A model generated the notes under the pieces. It did not search any database. It saw nothing but the letters and a program-made list of their open reading frames with translations, and had not been told where the DNA came from. DNA of 56,961 bases from Candidatus Rhodoferax odensensis. GTDB taxonomy: Bacteria > Pseudomonadota > Gammaproteobacteria > Burkholderiales > Burkholderiaceae_C. Numbering within the stretch: position 1 is the stretch's first letter; the number at the start of each line of letters is the position of its first letter. Positions 26,893-35,995 of the stretch are shown here, piece after piece. The DNA lies in the NCBI GenBank assembly GCA_016718405.1, contig JADKDJ010000039.1, forward strand, positions 1 through 56,961. The letters are read 5' to 3'. A program made the position numbers and the translations under genes.

Positions 26893-27408
26893 TTAATCCG
26901 GCGCCACTGGCGTCTGAGCCAGAGCGCGCACCTTCTCCAGCAAGCGCTGCTCTACCGCAGGCGACACAAATTTGTGCACTTCGCCGCCCAGCAGGGCAAT
27001 CTCGCGCACGAACGTGCTCGAGATGAACTGATACTTGTCGCTGGGTGTCAAAAAGACAGTCTCCACTTGTGGCATCAGACTGCGGTTCATGCCCGCGAGT
27101 TGAAACTCGTAGTCGAAGTCAGTCACCGCGCGCAGACCACGCACCATGGCCTTGCCACCACGGGCAACCACAAAGTCGCGCAGCAAGCCAGAAAAACTCT
27201 CCACCTCCACCTGTGGATAGGCCTTGACCGATTCTCGTGCCATGTCGATGCGCTCCTGCAACGAAAACAGGGCCCGCTTGTGGTGCCCCGCGGCAACGGC
27301 GACGATGACGCGGTCAAACAACTGTGTGGCTCGACGAACGACGTCTTCATGCCCCAGTGTCATGGGATCAAAAGTGCCGGGATAGACGGCAATGACGTTA
27401 TGGGACAT
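26893..27408 (-). CDS. coaD: Phosphopantetheine adenylyltransferase
   Basis: A 171-residue enzyme of coenzyme A synthesis. The nucleotidyltransferase motif is YPGTFDPMTLGHEDVVRRA and the second signature is YQFISSTFVREIALLGG (ISSTxVR). Start at 27408 (MSHNVIAVYPG) gives the standard length. It follows rsmD at 70 bases, the usual rsmD-coaD pair, and precedes the stress protein and phosphatase genes in the same direction. Confidence 0.96.
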   Translation of the reverse strand: MSHNVIAVYPGTFDPMTLGHEDVVRRATQLFDRVIVAVAAGHHKRALFSLQERIDMARESVKAYPQVEVESFSGLLRDFVVARGGKAMVRGLRAVTDFDYEFQLAGMNRSLMPQVETVFLTPSDKYQFISSTFVREIALLGGEVHKFVSPAVEQRLLEKVRALAQTPVAPD

Positions 27409-27478
27409 GCTGTGCCTTGACGGTTCGGTGAAGGACGGGCTCAGGGCAACGAATTGTTCCAGGCTCTCTTTGGCCGCA

Positions 27479-28126
27479 TTATGCAGTGCCGTGCGGCAGG
27501 AGGACGCGACGCAACAAATGGGCATGGACCGCACCCGCATGCAAGTAGCGGTGCAACTGCAGACCCATGGGAGCCAGGGCTGCATCAGTCCACGCATTGG
27601 GCGCCTCCAGGTAGATATGGCCATCGGGCCGAACCGCACCCGCGGCCAGTTGCAGCGCGGCTTCGAACAGCGTCGAATCAAAGGGTGGATCGAGAAACAC
27701 CAGGTCCTGACTGGAGCGGTCGCATTGCTTAAGCGCCAGCATCCCGTCCCCACGCACGACTTGCACCGTTGCCGCCGCCAGCCGCGTCTGAACCGCCTGC
27801 AGACTGCGCACCAGCGCGGGATCCCGCTCGACCAGGCGCACCTCAGCCGCGCCGCGCGAGGCCGCCTCAAAACCCAGCGCACCGCTGCCGGCAAAGGCGT
27901 CAAGGCAACGCCAACCGGTCAGGTCCTGACCCAGCCAGTTGAACACTGTCTCGCGCACGCGATCTGGCGTGGGACGCAAGCCGGGTTGAGTCGCCACATC
28001 TAATCGGGTGCGCTTCCATTGACCGCCGATGATGCGAACCTGACCCGGCGCACGCGAAACGACGGCGCCGGTCGATTTCGGGGCGGCACGCGACGTTTTG
28101 CCGGGCTTAGTGGAGTTTGGTTGCAT
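27479..28126 (-). CDS. rsmD: 16S rRNA (guanine-966-N2)-methyltransferase RsmD
   Basis: A 215-residue SAM-dependent methyltransferase. VRIIGGQWKRTRLDV and GLRPTPDRVRETVFNWLG are the family start, DAFAGSGALGFEAASRG binds SAM and DPPFDS is the catalytic motif. The first 28 residues are a basic, Ser/Lys-rich extension. It modifies G966 of 16S rRNA. Upstream on the other strand is ftsY, a common divergent pair. Confidence 0.95.
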   Translation of the reverse strand: MQPNSTKPGKTSRAAPKSTGAVVSRAPGQVRIIGGQWKRTRLDVATQPGLRPTPDRVRETVFNWLGQDLTGWRCLDAFAGSGALGFEAASRGAAEVRLVERDPALVRSLQAVQTRLAAATVQVVRGDGMLALKQCDRSSQDLVFLDPPFDSTLFEAALQLAAGAVRPDGHIYLEAPNAWTDAALAPMGLQLHRYLHAGAVHAHLLRRVLLPHGTA

Positions 28127-28264
28127 GCAGCGCGTCCTGGTTAATTGAGCCTATCTCTGACACCAATACCCACACCGGTGGCCGATGCCATGCGATCCTG
28201 GTGCCTGCCAGACAGCCTGGGCTCAGCTACGACTCATAGAATGGGGTGATTCTAAGTAGCCACC

Positions 28265-29293
28265 ATGTTCAGTTTTTTCAAGAAGAAGCCAGCCGAGCCC
28301 ATCGCGTCGGGTACTGAGGGCGCGCCCAACGTGGCACCGGTACCTGTCTCGGCACCGCATAGCGCGCCGGATCTGCCGGTACCCACGCTCGGGCCGCGGC
28401 GGAGCTGGATCGACAAGCTCAAGAGTGGCTTGCGCAAGACCGGCTCCAGCATCGCCAGCGTCTTCACAGGCGTTCGCATCGACGACGCACTGTACGAAGA
28501 CCTGGAGTCGGCCCTGCTGATGGCCGACGCCGGAGTCAAGGCCACGCAGTACCTGCTTGATGACCTCAAACGTCGCGTCAAGGACAGCGGCGCCACCGAG
28601 CCCGCCGCCGTCAAGGACCTGCTCATCGAATCGCTGTGCAGCCTGCTGGCGGCGCTGGAGAAGCCGCTTGTGATCGGGCAGTACAAACCAACTGTGATCA
28701 TGGTCGCCGGCGTCAACGGCGCGGGTAAGACCACATCCATTGGCAAGCTGACGCGGCACTTGTCCAATCAGGGCGCCACGGTGCTGCTGGCGGCCGCCGA
28801 CACCTTTCGGGCCGCCGCGCGCGAGCAACTGCTGGTCTGGGCCGACCGCAACACCATGGAGATCATCAGCCAGGAGGGCGCCGACCCGGCCGCTGTCAGC
28901 TTTGATGCCGTCAGCGCCGGGAAAGCGCGGGGCAAGGACGTGGTGATGGTGGACACCGCCGGGCGCCTGCCGACACAGCTTCACCTGATGGAAGAGTTGA
29001 AGAAAATCAAACGGGTGGTGCAAAAGGCCGACTCCAGCGCGCCGCATGAGGTGCTGCTGGTGATTGATGGCAACACCGGACAGAACGCTCTGGCACAGGT
29101 GCGCGCGTTCAACGACGCTCTTGGGCTGACCGGCTTGATCGTGACCAAGCTCGATGGCACGGCCAAAGGCGGCGTACTGGCGGCGATCGCGCGCGAGCTG
29201 CCGATTCCGGTCTATTTCATAGGCGTGGGCGAACAGCTCGAAGACTTGGAGACATTCAAGGCGCGCGAGTTTGCGCAGGCACTGCTGAACTAG
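28265..29293 (+). CDS. ftsY: Signal recognition particle receptor FtsY
   Basis: A 342-residue SRP GTPase that docks ribosome-SRP complexes at the membrane. The short N-terminal A domain begins MFSFFKKKPAEP, the N domain is helical, and the G domain shows GVNGAGKTTSIGKL (P-loop), DTFRAAAREQL, VDTAGRLPTQ, VTKLDGTAKGG and YFIGVGEQLEDLE. The A domain is brief compared with E. coli, as usual for beta-proteobacteria. Confidence 0.97.
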   Translation: MFSFFKKKPAEPIASGTEGAPNVAPVPVSAPHSAPDLPVPTLGPRRSWIDKLKSGLRKTGSSIASVFTGVRIDDALYEDLESALLMADAGVKATQYLLDDLKRRVKDSGATEPAAVKDLLIESLCSLLAALEKPLVIGQYKPTVIMVAGVNGAGKTTSIGKLTRHLSNQGATVLLAAADTFRAAAREQLLVWADRNTMEIISQEGADPAAVSFDAVSAGKARGKDVVMVDTAGRLPTQLHLMEELKKIKRVVQKADSSAPHEVLLVIDGNTGQNALAQVRAFNDALGLTGLIVTKLDGTAKGGVLAAIARELPIPVYFIGVGEQLEDLETFKAREFAQALLN

Positions 29294-29348
29294 GAGGCCG
29301 TGCGCCTTTTGGGCAGTGTCGCGCCCGCGCCATTGCGTGGCCATGGGG

Positions 29349-29368
29349 CTGCGGATAGACTGCCGCAG
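29349..29368. promoter_or_regulatory. Inverted repeat upstream of the histidine-kinase gene
   Basis: CTGCGG, eight bases, CCGCAG: a perfect 6-bp inverted repeat between ftsY and the histidine kinase. It could be an operator or a weak ftsY terminator; there is no T run after it. About 35 bases later comes a very good GAGGAG ribosome site at ATG 29403. Confidence 0.3.
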
Positions 29369-29402
29369 GGAGTCATCGGTTGCCACACGTGAGGAGACCT
29401 TA

Positions 29403-29474
29403 ATGTCCGAGAGCGGCACAACGCGGCACGGACTCCGGCCGTTGCCGAGCGCCCTGTGGCCAGCGCAGGGCTGA
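29403..29474 (+). CDS. 23-codon leader frame, or the displaced N-terminus of the histidine kinase
   Basis: ATG at 29403 has the best ribosome site of the neighbourhood (GAGGAG, seven bases). It encodes 23 residues (MSESGTTRHGLRPLPSALWP...) and stops at 29474, in the same frame as the histidine kinase that starts at a TTG 22 bases later. Either it is a short leader that couples translation, or two compensating indels have hidden the true N-terminus (the intervening frame reads GLTLPETVR). The second is plausible given the many indels elsewhere. Confidence 0.3.
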   Translation: MSESGTTRHGLRPLPSALWPAQG

Positions 29475-29495
29475 CCCTGCCGGAGACAGTCCGCT

Positions 29496-31475
29496 TTGAA
29501 CAAACAGTCGCTCGCGCGCACGCTGATCGTCGGTGCTGGCCTGGGCATCCTGCTGCCCGCTCTGGTGCTCGCGGCGTTTCTGTTCACCGACCGCCAGGAA
29601 CGCGAAATCAACCTGCGCGTGCGGGTACCCCTGTCGCAATACGCAGATGTGCTGGCGCGCGGCATGGCCGTGGCGATCTGGAACCTGGACAAGGAAGTCG
29701 CCGGTCAACTGGTCGAGGCCGTGATGCGCAACCCCGACGTGGCCGAGGTGACTGTGCTTGACGAGTACAAGGAACGCTTCGCCCATGGCGAGTCCAGTTT
29801 GCGTGCAATGGGGGACCATCTGCGCGAGCAGCGCGAGGTGGTGTACAACCGTCGCGTCATTGGCCACGTGATCATTGACATGAGCACGCGCCGCGTTCAA
29901 CTCGGTCTGCTGGCCGACCTCTCTGAGCTGGGGCTGGCGCTGCTGGCTCAGGTCGCGATCTCGTTTGTTTTGATATTGCTGCTGTTTCAGCGTCGCATGC
30001 TGCGACCCCTGCGCGCACTGCAACAAAGTACGATCCGCCTGGCGCGCGGAGATCTTGATCAGCCGGTGCTGTCACAGCGTCACGACGAGATCGGCACGCT
30101 GGCCCTGGGCCTGGACAAAATGCGCACGGACCTGGGCACGTTGATTGCCGAACGAGACAGCCGAAACGAATCGCTCAAGCAGGAGCTGGCCGAGCGGCTG
30201 CGCGCAGAAGATGCGCTGCGGTTTAGTCAGGCCAAGTTTTCGGCCATCTTCGACGCATCACCGGTGGCGATGACGGTCTCACGTCGGCAGTTCGGATGTG
30301 AGGTCGCCAGCCTGAATGATGCCTGGGTCCGCTTGTTCGAGCGCAGCCGGGAACAAGTCATCGGCACCACCGGCGCCCAAAACGGCTTCTGGGTCAGCCA
30401 ACTCGATCGTGACGCTGTGCTGGCCGAGATTGACCGCGCCGGTGAAATCGCCCGCTACCCGGCTTGGTTGTCGGCCGGCTACGAGGGCAAGCGTTTGCTG
30501 TGCGAAGTTTCAGGCCGATCGATCAAGCTGAACGATGAATCGCTTGTGATCCTGGCCTACGAAGACATCACTGCCAAGTACCAATACGAGCGGGAGATAC
30601 TCGACCTCAATGCCACACTGGAGCATCGCGTTGGCCAGCGGACACAGGAACTCACCAAAACGCTGGCCACCCTCCAACAGGCGCACAGCGAGCTGGTTCG
30701 GTCCGAAAAGCTGGCAGCACTGGGTGCGCTGGTGGCAGGCATCGCGCACGAGCTCAACACGCCCATCGGCAACTGCGTCACGGTGGCCAGCACCATGCGC
30801 GAACACAACGAGGAGTTCGCCGAATCACTCCTGCAAGGCGTTCGTCGCTCGACCCTGCAAACATACGTTGAACGCACTCGCGAGGGCACCACGATCTTGA
30901 TGCGCAGCCTGACAAAGGCCGCCGAACTGGTGTCCAGCTTCAAACAAGTCGCAGTTGACCAAACCAGCGTCAACCGCCGCTTCTTCAGACTCAGTGATAC
31001 CGTCAACGAGATCATGCTCACACTGAGCCCGATGATTCGCAAGACACCGCACACGGTCAGTTGCCAGATACCGCCCGATCTAACGATGGAAAGCTACCCA
31101 GGGCCCCTGGGGCAAATCATCACCAACTTGATAAACAACTCCTTCCTGCACGGATTCGAGACGGGTATGCGCGGCTCGGTTACCGTCAGCGCCGAGGCGA
31201 TTGACAACGAATGGCTGCAACTGTCGATCGAGGACAACGGCGCGGGCATACCGCAAGAGAACTTGGACCGGATTTTTGACCCCTTCTTCACCACCAAACT
31301 GGGCCAGGGCGGCAGTGGCCTGGGGCTGAGCATCGTGCACAACCTGGTCACCGGCGTTCTGGGAGGTTCGATCAGGGTTACCAGTGCAAGCGGGGGAGGA
31401 ACCCGCATCAGCCTGAACTTGCCACGCACAGCACCCGCGGGCAACCAGGGTCAAGAAACCAGGCTTCCTGCTTGA
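29496..31475 (+). CDS. Membrane sensor histidine kinase with HAMP and PAS domains
   Basis: A 659-residue kinase from a TTG start (the only in-frame start after the leader stop). Membrane helices at about 10-31 and 144-165 enclose a periplasmic sensor of some 110 residues; HAMP follows (166-218), then a PAS domain (about 245-360), a coiled coil, and HisKA with the phospho-acceptor His418 in GIAHELNTPIGN. The ATPase has the N box (NLINNSFLHG), G1 (DNGAGIP) and G2 (GQGGSGLGLS). It belongs to the subfamily in which the H box is followed by NTPIGN. No response regulator is nearby; the next gene is a diguanylate cyclase, 22 bases downstream, a likely partner. Confidence 0.88.
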   Translation: MNKQSLARTLIVGAGLGILLPALVLAAFLFTDRQEREINLRVRVPLSQYADVLARGMAVAIWNLDKEVAGQLVEAVMRNPDVAEVTVLDEYKERFAHGESSLRAMGDHLREQREVVYNRRVIGHVIIDMSTRRVQLGLLADLSELGLALLAQVAISFVLILLLFQRRMLRPLRALQQSTIRLARGDLDQPVLSQRHDEIGTLALGLDKMRTDLGTLIAERDSRNESLKQELAERLRAEDALRFSQAKFSAIFDASPVAMTVSRRQFGCEVASLNDAWVRLFERSREQVIGTTGAQNGFWVSQLDRDAVLAEIDRAGEIARYPAWLSAGYEGKRLLCEVSGRSIKLNDESLVILAYEDITAKYQYEREILDLNATLEHRVGQRTQELTKTLATLQQAHSELVRSEKLAALGALVAGIAHELNTPIGNCVTVASTMREHNEEFAESLLQGVRRSTLQTYVERTREGTTILMRSLTKAAELVSSFKQVAVDQTSVNRRFFRLSDTVNEIMLTLSPMIRKTPHTVSCQIPPDLTMESYPGPLGQIITNLINNSFLHGFETGMRGSVTVSAEAIDNEWLQLSIEDNGAGIPQENLDRIFDPFFTTKLGQGGSGLGLSIVHNLVTGVLGGSIRVTSASGGGTRISLNLPRTAPAGNQGQETRLPA

Positions 31476-31497
31476 AGTGCCGATGTACACTTGAACT

Positions 31498-32529
31498 ATG
31501 TCCGAGCTCGTAGACAATCTGGCCGACCTGACCTCCCAAAAGGACCGGGACGCGCTGGAACGCGCGCTCGTTAGCACGATTTGTGACTTGCTTGCGCCGC
31601 TCAGTGCGGCAATCTACCGCGGGGTCGGCGAGCGCAACAACCAGCGCTGGCTGACCTGTGCCAGATTCGGACGCGGCGATCTGGTCCCGATCACCGATAC
31701 CGCTTGGGCCAGCTTGGACACCTTGCCGCGACTGACCGATTTTCCACAGCGCGTGCAAGCCATGGAGACACAACAGGTTGTTGAACAGGCCGGCCCACCG
31801 TTCTGCACCGTTTTCCCGTTGGATCGCAACCCGGATGCCCCGGGTGTGCTAGTCATCGCCAGCGAGCTCGCACTGTCGCCCGAGTCGCGTCGCCTGGTCG
31901 TGGGCGTGCTGCGGCTATACCGCAACTTCCAGAGTTTGCTGGACTATGGCGAACGCGACACGCTGACCGAGTTGCTCAACCGCAAGACCTTTGACGGCGC
32001 TTTCCTGAAGGCCACGATCGAGCAGAGCAAAGTCAGCAGCGCCGAACAGGGCGAACGCCGACACGAGTCGATCGGCAGCAGCTACTGGTTGGCGATGATC
32101 GACATCGACCACTTCAAGCGGGTCAACGATACATACGGGCACCTGATTGGCGATGAGGTGCTGCTGTTGCTGGCGCGGCTGATGCGGGCGTGTTTTCGCT
32201 TCCACGACCAGCTGTACCGTTTTGGCGGGGAGGAGTTCGTGGTGCTGATGCGTTGCAATGGCGAGGCCGAGGCGGCGCTGGCCCTTGAGCGACTGCGCAC
32301 GAGCACCGCCAGCCACCTGTTTCCCCAGGTCGGCCACATCACGATCAGCATTGGATTCTCGGAGGTTCGCCCAGGCGACACGCCCAGCGGTGCTTTTGAG
32401 CGCGCGGACAGGGCGGTCTACCACGCCAAGGAGCACGGCCGCAACCAGGTCTGCAGCCATGCCGCGCTGATTGCCCAAGGCAAGCTGACCGAGCAGGCAG
32501 CCAACGTTGGCGACGTCGAACTGTTTTAG
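31498..32529 (+). CDS. Diguanylate cyclase (GGDEF domain)
   Basis: A 343-residue soluble protein. The N-terminal 150 residues resemble a GAF-type sensor (LVSTICDLLAPLSAAIYRG ... GVLVIASELALSPESRRLV). The GGDEF domain begins at DTLTELLNRKTFD; the active site is GGEEF (243-247) and an RxxD inhibitory site (R234-D237) precedes it at the right spacing, so product feedback by c-di-GMP is expected. It makes c-di-GMP and sits 22 bases after the histidine kinase, with which it probably forms one signalling unit. Seven bases separate its stop from the convergent potassium channel gene. Confidence 0.92.
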   Translation: MSELVDNLADLTSQKDRDALERALVSTICDLLAPLSAAIYRGVGERNNQRWLTCARFGRGDLVPITDTAWASLDTLPRLTDFPQRVQAMETQQVVEQAGPPFCTVFPLDRNPDAPGVLVIASELALSPESRRLVVGVLRLYRNFQSLLDYGERDTLTELLNRKTFDGAFLKATIEQSKVSSAEQGERRHESIGSSYWLAMIDIDHFKRVNDTYGHLIGDEVLLLLARLMRACFRFHDQLYRFGGEEFVVLMRCNGEAEAALALERLRTSTASHLFPQVGHITISIGFSEVRPGDTPSGAFERADRAVYHAKEHGRNQVCSHAALIAQGKLTEQAANVGDVELF

Positions 32530-32536
32530 CTCTGCG

Positions 32537-33556
32537 TCACACCTTGAACAACTGCTCGACCTTTTCACGACCGCCTGGATTGGCCATGATCACGATCGCA
32601 TGTCCGGCCTTGAGCACATGGTCGTCACCCGGATTGAACACCCAGCGCCCCTGCTCGTGGGTGGCCATCAGAATGTAGTCGCGCGACTTCGGCAGCAGCT
32701 CTCCAAGCGCGCGCTCATCGAACCCCGCAGGCACGACCACTTCCTCGACCCGCAATCCCTCATCACTGCGCAGCATCTGGTCCATGAAGTTCACCACATG
32801 AGGGCGCACCATGGCCGAGGCAATGCGCATGCCACCGGTGAAGTCCGGAGAAACGATCTCATCAGCGCCCGCGCGACGTGCCTTGTTGGCGTTGTGAATG
32901 TCGTGCACCCGGGCCACCACCCGGGCCTTGGCATTGAGCAGCTTCACCGACAGTGACACCATCAGATTGTGGCTGTCGTCACCCGTGACGGCAAACACAC
33001 CGGCGCAGCTCATCACGCCCGCGTTGCGCAAGGCGTCGTCGTCGGCCGCGTCGTCGTGCAGGTGCAAGGTGTGCGGGTGGTGTTCCAGCCAGGCATCCAG
33101 AGCCGCGCGGTCCTGTTCAATCACCACCATTGTGCGCTTGGTCTTGACCAGTTCGTTGGCCACGTTGGTGCCCACGCGTCCGATACCACAGACGATGTAG
33201 TGGCCCGAGAGCCTGGCGATTTGCTTTTCCATGCGCTTCCTCTTAAGTGCGGCGTTCAGATCGGATTCAAGCAACAGGGCCACAGAGGTCGAGAACATAT
33301 ACGTCATCGTCCCGATGCCAAAGAAGGCAATAGCCACGGTAAACAGGCGCCCCATCGGATGGCTGGCGAGATCGACTGTTTCACCGTAACCAATCGTGGC
33401 CACGGTGATGAACGTCATGTAGAAGCTGTCAATCCAGGTCGCCGTCGGCCGGCCAATGTGGTGGTATCCCAAGGTTCCGACGATGTGAATCACAGCCAGC
33501 AACGCCGTACCGTGCAGCAACGCCGAAAAGTGTGTCCCCCGAAAAATTCGCTTCAA
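32537..33556 (-). CDS. Two-helix potassium channel with RCK (TrkA) domains
   Basis: A 339-residue channel subunit. Two membrane helices flank the pore; the selectivity filter is TIGYGE (54-59). The cytosolic RCK-N domain has the Rossmann motif IVCGIGRVGTNVANEL (from about 121) and VVIEQD, and the RCK-C domain closes the protein (RVEEVVVPAGFDERALGEL). MthK-like tetramers open on ligand binding. The start is a TTG: upstream in-frame codons offer no ATG or GTG before a stop. Confidence 0.9.
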   Translation of the reverse strand: MKRIFRGTHFSALLHGTALLAVIHIVGTLGYHHIGRPTATWIDSFYMTFITVATIGYGETVDLASHPMGRLFTVAIAFFGIGTMTYMFSTSVALLLESDLNAALKRKRMEKQIARLSGHYIVCGIGRVGTNVANELVKTKRTMVVIEQDRAALDAWLEHHPHTLHLHDDAADDDALRNAGVMSCAGVFAVTGDDSHNLMVSLSVKLLNAKARVVARVHDIHNANKARRAGADEIVSPDFTGGMRIASAMVRPHVVNFMDQMLRSDEGLRVEEVVVPAGFDERALGELLPKSRDYILMATHEQGRWVFNPGDDHVLKAGHAIVIMANPGGREKVEQLFKV

Positions 33557-33706
33557 ACGTCGGCCCGCCTTCTGAGCAGCAATGCAGCAAATTGTAGCCA
33601 GGGGCCACTCGGCATCGCATGGCCGTCACAGCCCGCGCGGCGTGGCAAGCCACTCGTGCCACAATCCGTGACGACCCCGCAGCCCCTTTACCGGAACCCG
33701 TGATTC

Positions 33707-35281
33707 ATGACCTTCGCCCCCCTGCAGCGCGCCCTGACAGCGCTGGTACTCCTCTCGGTTCTGAGCTTTGCGGCCACTCACGCGGCAGCACAATCGGGCA
33801 GTGTCGCAGCCCCTGTCACGGTCTCAAGCGCCACCAGCACCGCCCCGGTCGGCGTTGCCAGCTCGGTTGTCAAAGTCTTCTCGACTGCACGCTTTCCGGA
33901 CCCCTTCAAGCCCTGGACCAAGCAGGCGCCCAAGGAAGCCACTGGCTCCGGAGTGGTGATCGAGGGGCGCCGCATCCTGACCAACGCGCACGTGGTTCTG
34001 TACGCCAGCCAGGTGCAGGTGCAGGCCAACCAGGACGGCGAGAAAATTTCCGCGACCGTCGAAGCCATTGCTCCAGGCATCGATCTGGCCATTCTCAAGC
34101 TGGACGACGAGTCGTTCTTCGACAGCCACGCACCGCTGCCACGGACCAGCGCCCTGCCCGAAATCAAGGAGGCGGTGCTGGCGTATGGTTACCCCACGGG
34201 CGGCACCTCGCTGTCGATCACCAAGGGAATCGTGTCGCGAATCGAGTTCGCCACCTATAACTTTCCGACCTCGGGCCTGCGCATCCAGATTGATGCAGCC
34301 ATCAATCCAGGCAACAGCGGTGGGCCTGCCGTGGCAGGCGACAAGATGATTGGCCTGGCCTTCAGCCGCCTCAACGACGCCCAGAACATTGGCTACATCA
34401 TTCCCAATGAGGAGATCGAGCTGTTCCTAGCCAGCGTGGCCACCGGCACCGTGGGCCGGCGCGCGACCTTGATGGACGAGTTCCAGACCCTGGAAAACCC
34501 CACCCTTCGCGCCTTTCTCAAGCTCGACAAGTCGGTCAAAGGCCTGGTGGTACACCGACCGGCCAGTTCAGACCCCAACTATGCCCTCAGGAAGTGGGAT
34601 GTGGTCACACACATTGGTGGCACGCCGATCGATGAGCAGGGTATGGTCAAAGTGGGATCGGACTTGCGGGTGAACTTCCGCTACCTGATTCAGAAGGTGG
34701 CCCGCGATGGCAAGCTGCCCTTGACCGTGGTGCGCGCCGGACAAAGCCTGGCGGTCGAGGTAGCGGTGAGCCCGGGCTGGCCCCTGCTGATTCCCGACCT
34801 GCAGGGTCGCTATCCGTCCTACTTTGTTTATGGTCCGTTGGTGTTCTCCAGCGCGACCGCGCAGTACGCGGCGTTCCTCAGCGGCAACGCTAATACCATG
34901 CTGGCGTTCACTTTCATTCGCAGCCCACTGTTAACCCGCCGCGGGGACAGCCCCTCGGCCGAGCGCGAAGAACTGGTGGTGATTGCCTCACCCTTCTTTC
35001 CGCACAAACTCGCCAAGGGGTATTCGAACCCCTCCGCCGGGGTGGTGGACAGCGTCAACGGCATCCCTATTCGCAGTTTGCGGCATCTGGTGGCTGTACT
35101 GCGCGACACCAAGCAAGAGTATGTCGTCATTCAGACCGACAACCGCGGCGGCGAATCGATGGTTTTCCCGCACAAGGAGATGCTGGCGGCCACGGAAGAC
35201 ATCTTGACTGACAACGGCGTGCGGGTACAAGGCTCGGCCGATCTGCTTGAAGTCTGGCGACAAGCCGGCACCCGGCCATGA
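33707..35281 (+). CDS. Periplasmic trypsin-like serine protease (DegP/HtrA relative)
   Basis: A 524-residue secreted protein with a signal peptide (cleavage near THAAAQ). The catalytic triad is His95 (TNAHVV), Asp126 (GIDLAIL) and Ser204 (NPGNSGGP). The C-terminal 300 residues hold two degenerate PDZ-like segments (VKGLVVHRPASSDPN ... VVTHIGGTPID, and AGVVDSVNGIPIRSLRHLV) as in plant-type Deg9 proteases rather than E. coli DegP. It probably degrades or refolds envelope proteins. It is divergent from the channel gene. Confidence 0.88.
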   Translation: MTFAPLQRALTALVLLSVLSFAATHAAAQSGSVAAPVTVSSATSTAPVGVASSVVKVFSTARFPDPFKPWTKQAPKEATGSGVVIEGRRILTNAHVVLYASQVQVQANQDGEKISATVEAIAPGIDLAILKLDDESFFDSHAPLPRTSALPEIKEAVLAYGYPTGGTSLSITKGIVSRIEFATYNFPTSGLRIQIDAAINPGNSGGPAVAGDKMIGLAFSRLNDAQNIGYIIPNEEIELFLASVATGTVGRRATLMDEFQTLENPTLRAFLKLDKSVKGLVVHRPASSDPNYALRKWDVVTHIGGTPIDEQGMVKVGSDLRVNFRYLIQKVARDGKLPLTVVRAGQSLAVEVAVSPGWPLLIPDLQGRYPSYFVYGPLVFSSATAQYAAFLSGNANTMLAFTFIRSPLLTRRGDSPSAEREELVVIASPFFPHKLAKGYSNPSAGVVDSVNGIPIRSLRHLVAVLRDTKQEYVVIQTDNRGGESMVFPHKEMLAATEDILTDNGVRVQGSADLLEVWRQAGTRP

Positions 35282-35376
35282 CCGCAGCCGGTGGACCCTG
35301 ACGCTCCAGCCCGTGCCAACCGATCGCGTACGCCTGGAGCGAGCGCAAGCTTGAATTCGGCATGGTGCGCTACCAT

Positions 35377-35799
35377 ATGGCACCCATGCGTCGCCACCGA
35401 ACTCCCCTTGTGACCCACCGTCAGCCCAACTGGCTGTTGGTGTGCGCCATGCTGGCGTTGTCGGTACATGCTCTGGCCAATATGGGCCTGATGCCCACCC
35501 GTGGGCATGCCACCCAAAACCAGAGCACGGCATTTTTTGCCGAAATCTGCACCGGCAAGGGCATGCTCAGGGCGGGCTCCACGACGTCTCTAAGGGGGCT
35601 GGTCGACGCCGCTGGGGATGAAATCGACTGTTGCGAACTGACTTCGTTCACGACCGGTCCCGGGCTGACCAGCTCACCGCGAGCCTTGGCCGTGCTCGAA
35701 TCAGCATCCGGCGCGCGCCTCGCAGCGCGCTTGGTGGAAGTCCCCGCCTTCATTGACTGGGCCCTACCCAGTCCGCGCGGGCCGCCGCTCCTGGGTTGA
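35377..35799 (+). CDS. DUF2946-like small secreted protein
   Basis: About 140 residues with an N-terminal membrane or signal helix (NWLLVCAMLALSVHALANMG), then ICTGKG, a DCCELTSF pair of cysteines and a C-terminal ALPSPRGPPLL motif. The C-terminal PRGPP and the two cysteine spots are typical of DUF2946, often found near copper or metal-related genes. The usual CPLC is replaced here by CCEL. The start is uncertain (ATG at 35362, 35377 or 35386). Confidence 0.6.
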   Translation: MAPMRRHRTPLVTHRQPNWLLVCAMLALSVHALANMGLMPTRGHATQNQSTAFFAEICTGKGMLRAGSTTSLRGLVDAAGDEIDCCELTSFTTGPGLTSSPRALAVLESASGARLAARLVEVPAFIDWALPSPRGPPLLG

Positions 35800-35995
35800 G
35801 TGCAGGCTGAGTGTGGGCGTTTCGGGCGTGGGCCTCTAGCGCGACACAAGCCAAGTGGCGAGTCGACCCGGCCCCGGCTGGGCGGCTCACCTCCCTCCCC
35901 CATCCTTGCCCGAGCCAAACCATAACGGTGCGGGCGAACGGGCCTCATGCCAAGGTCGCCTTGACCGTGCTAGAGGCCCAACAGGAGCAAAGAAC

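Noticed and set aside
28223..29692. A 489-codon leftward open frame across ftsY
   Set aside because: ftsY on the other strand has every family motif; this frame is its antisense shadow.
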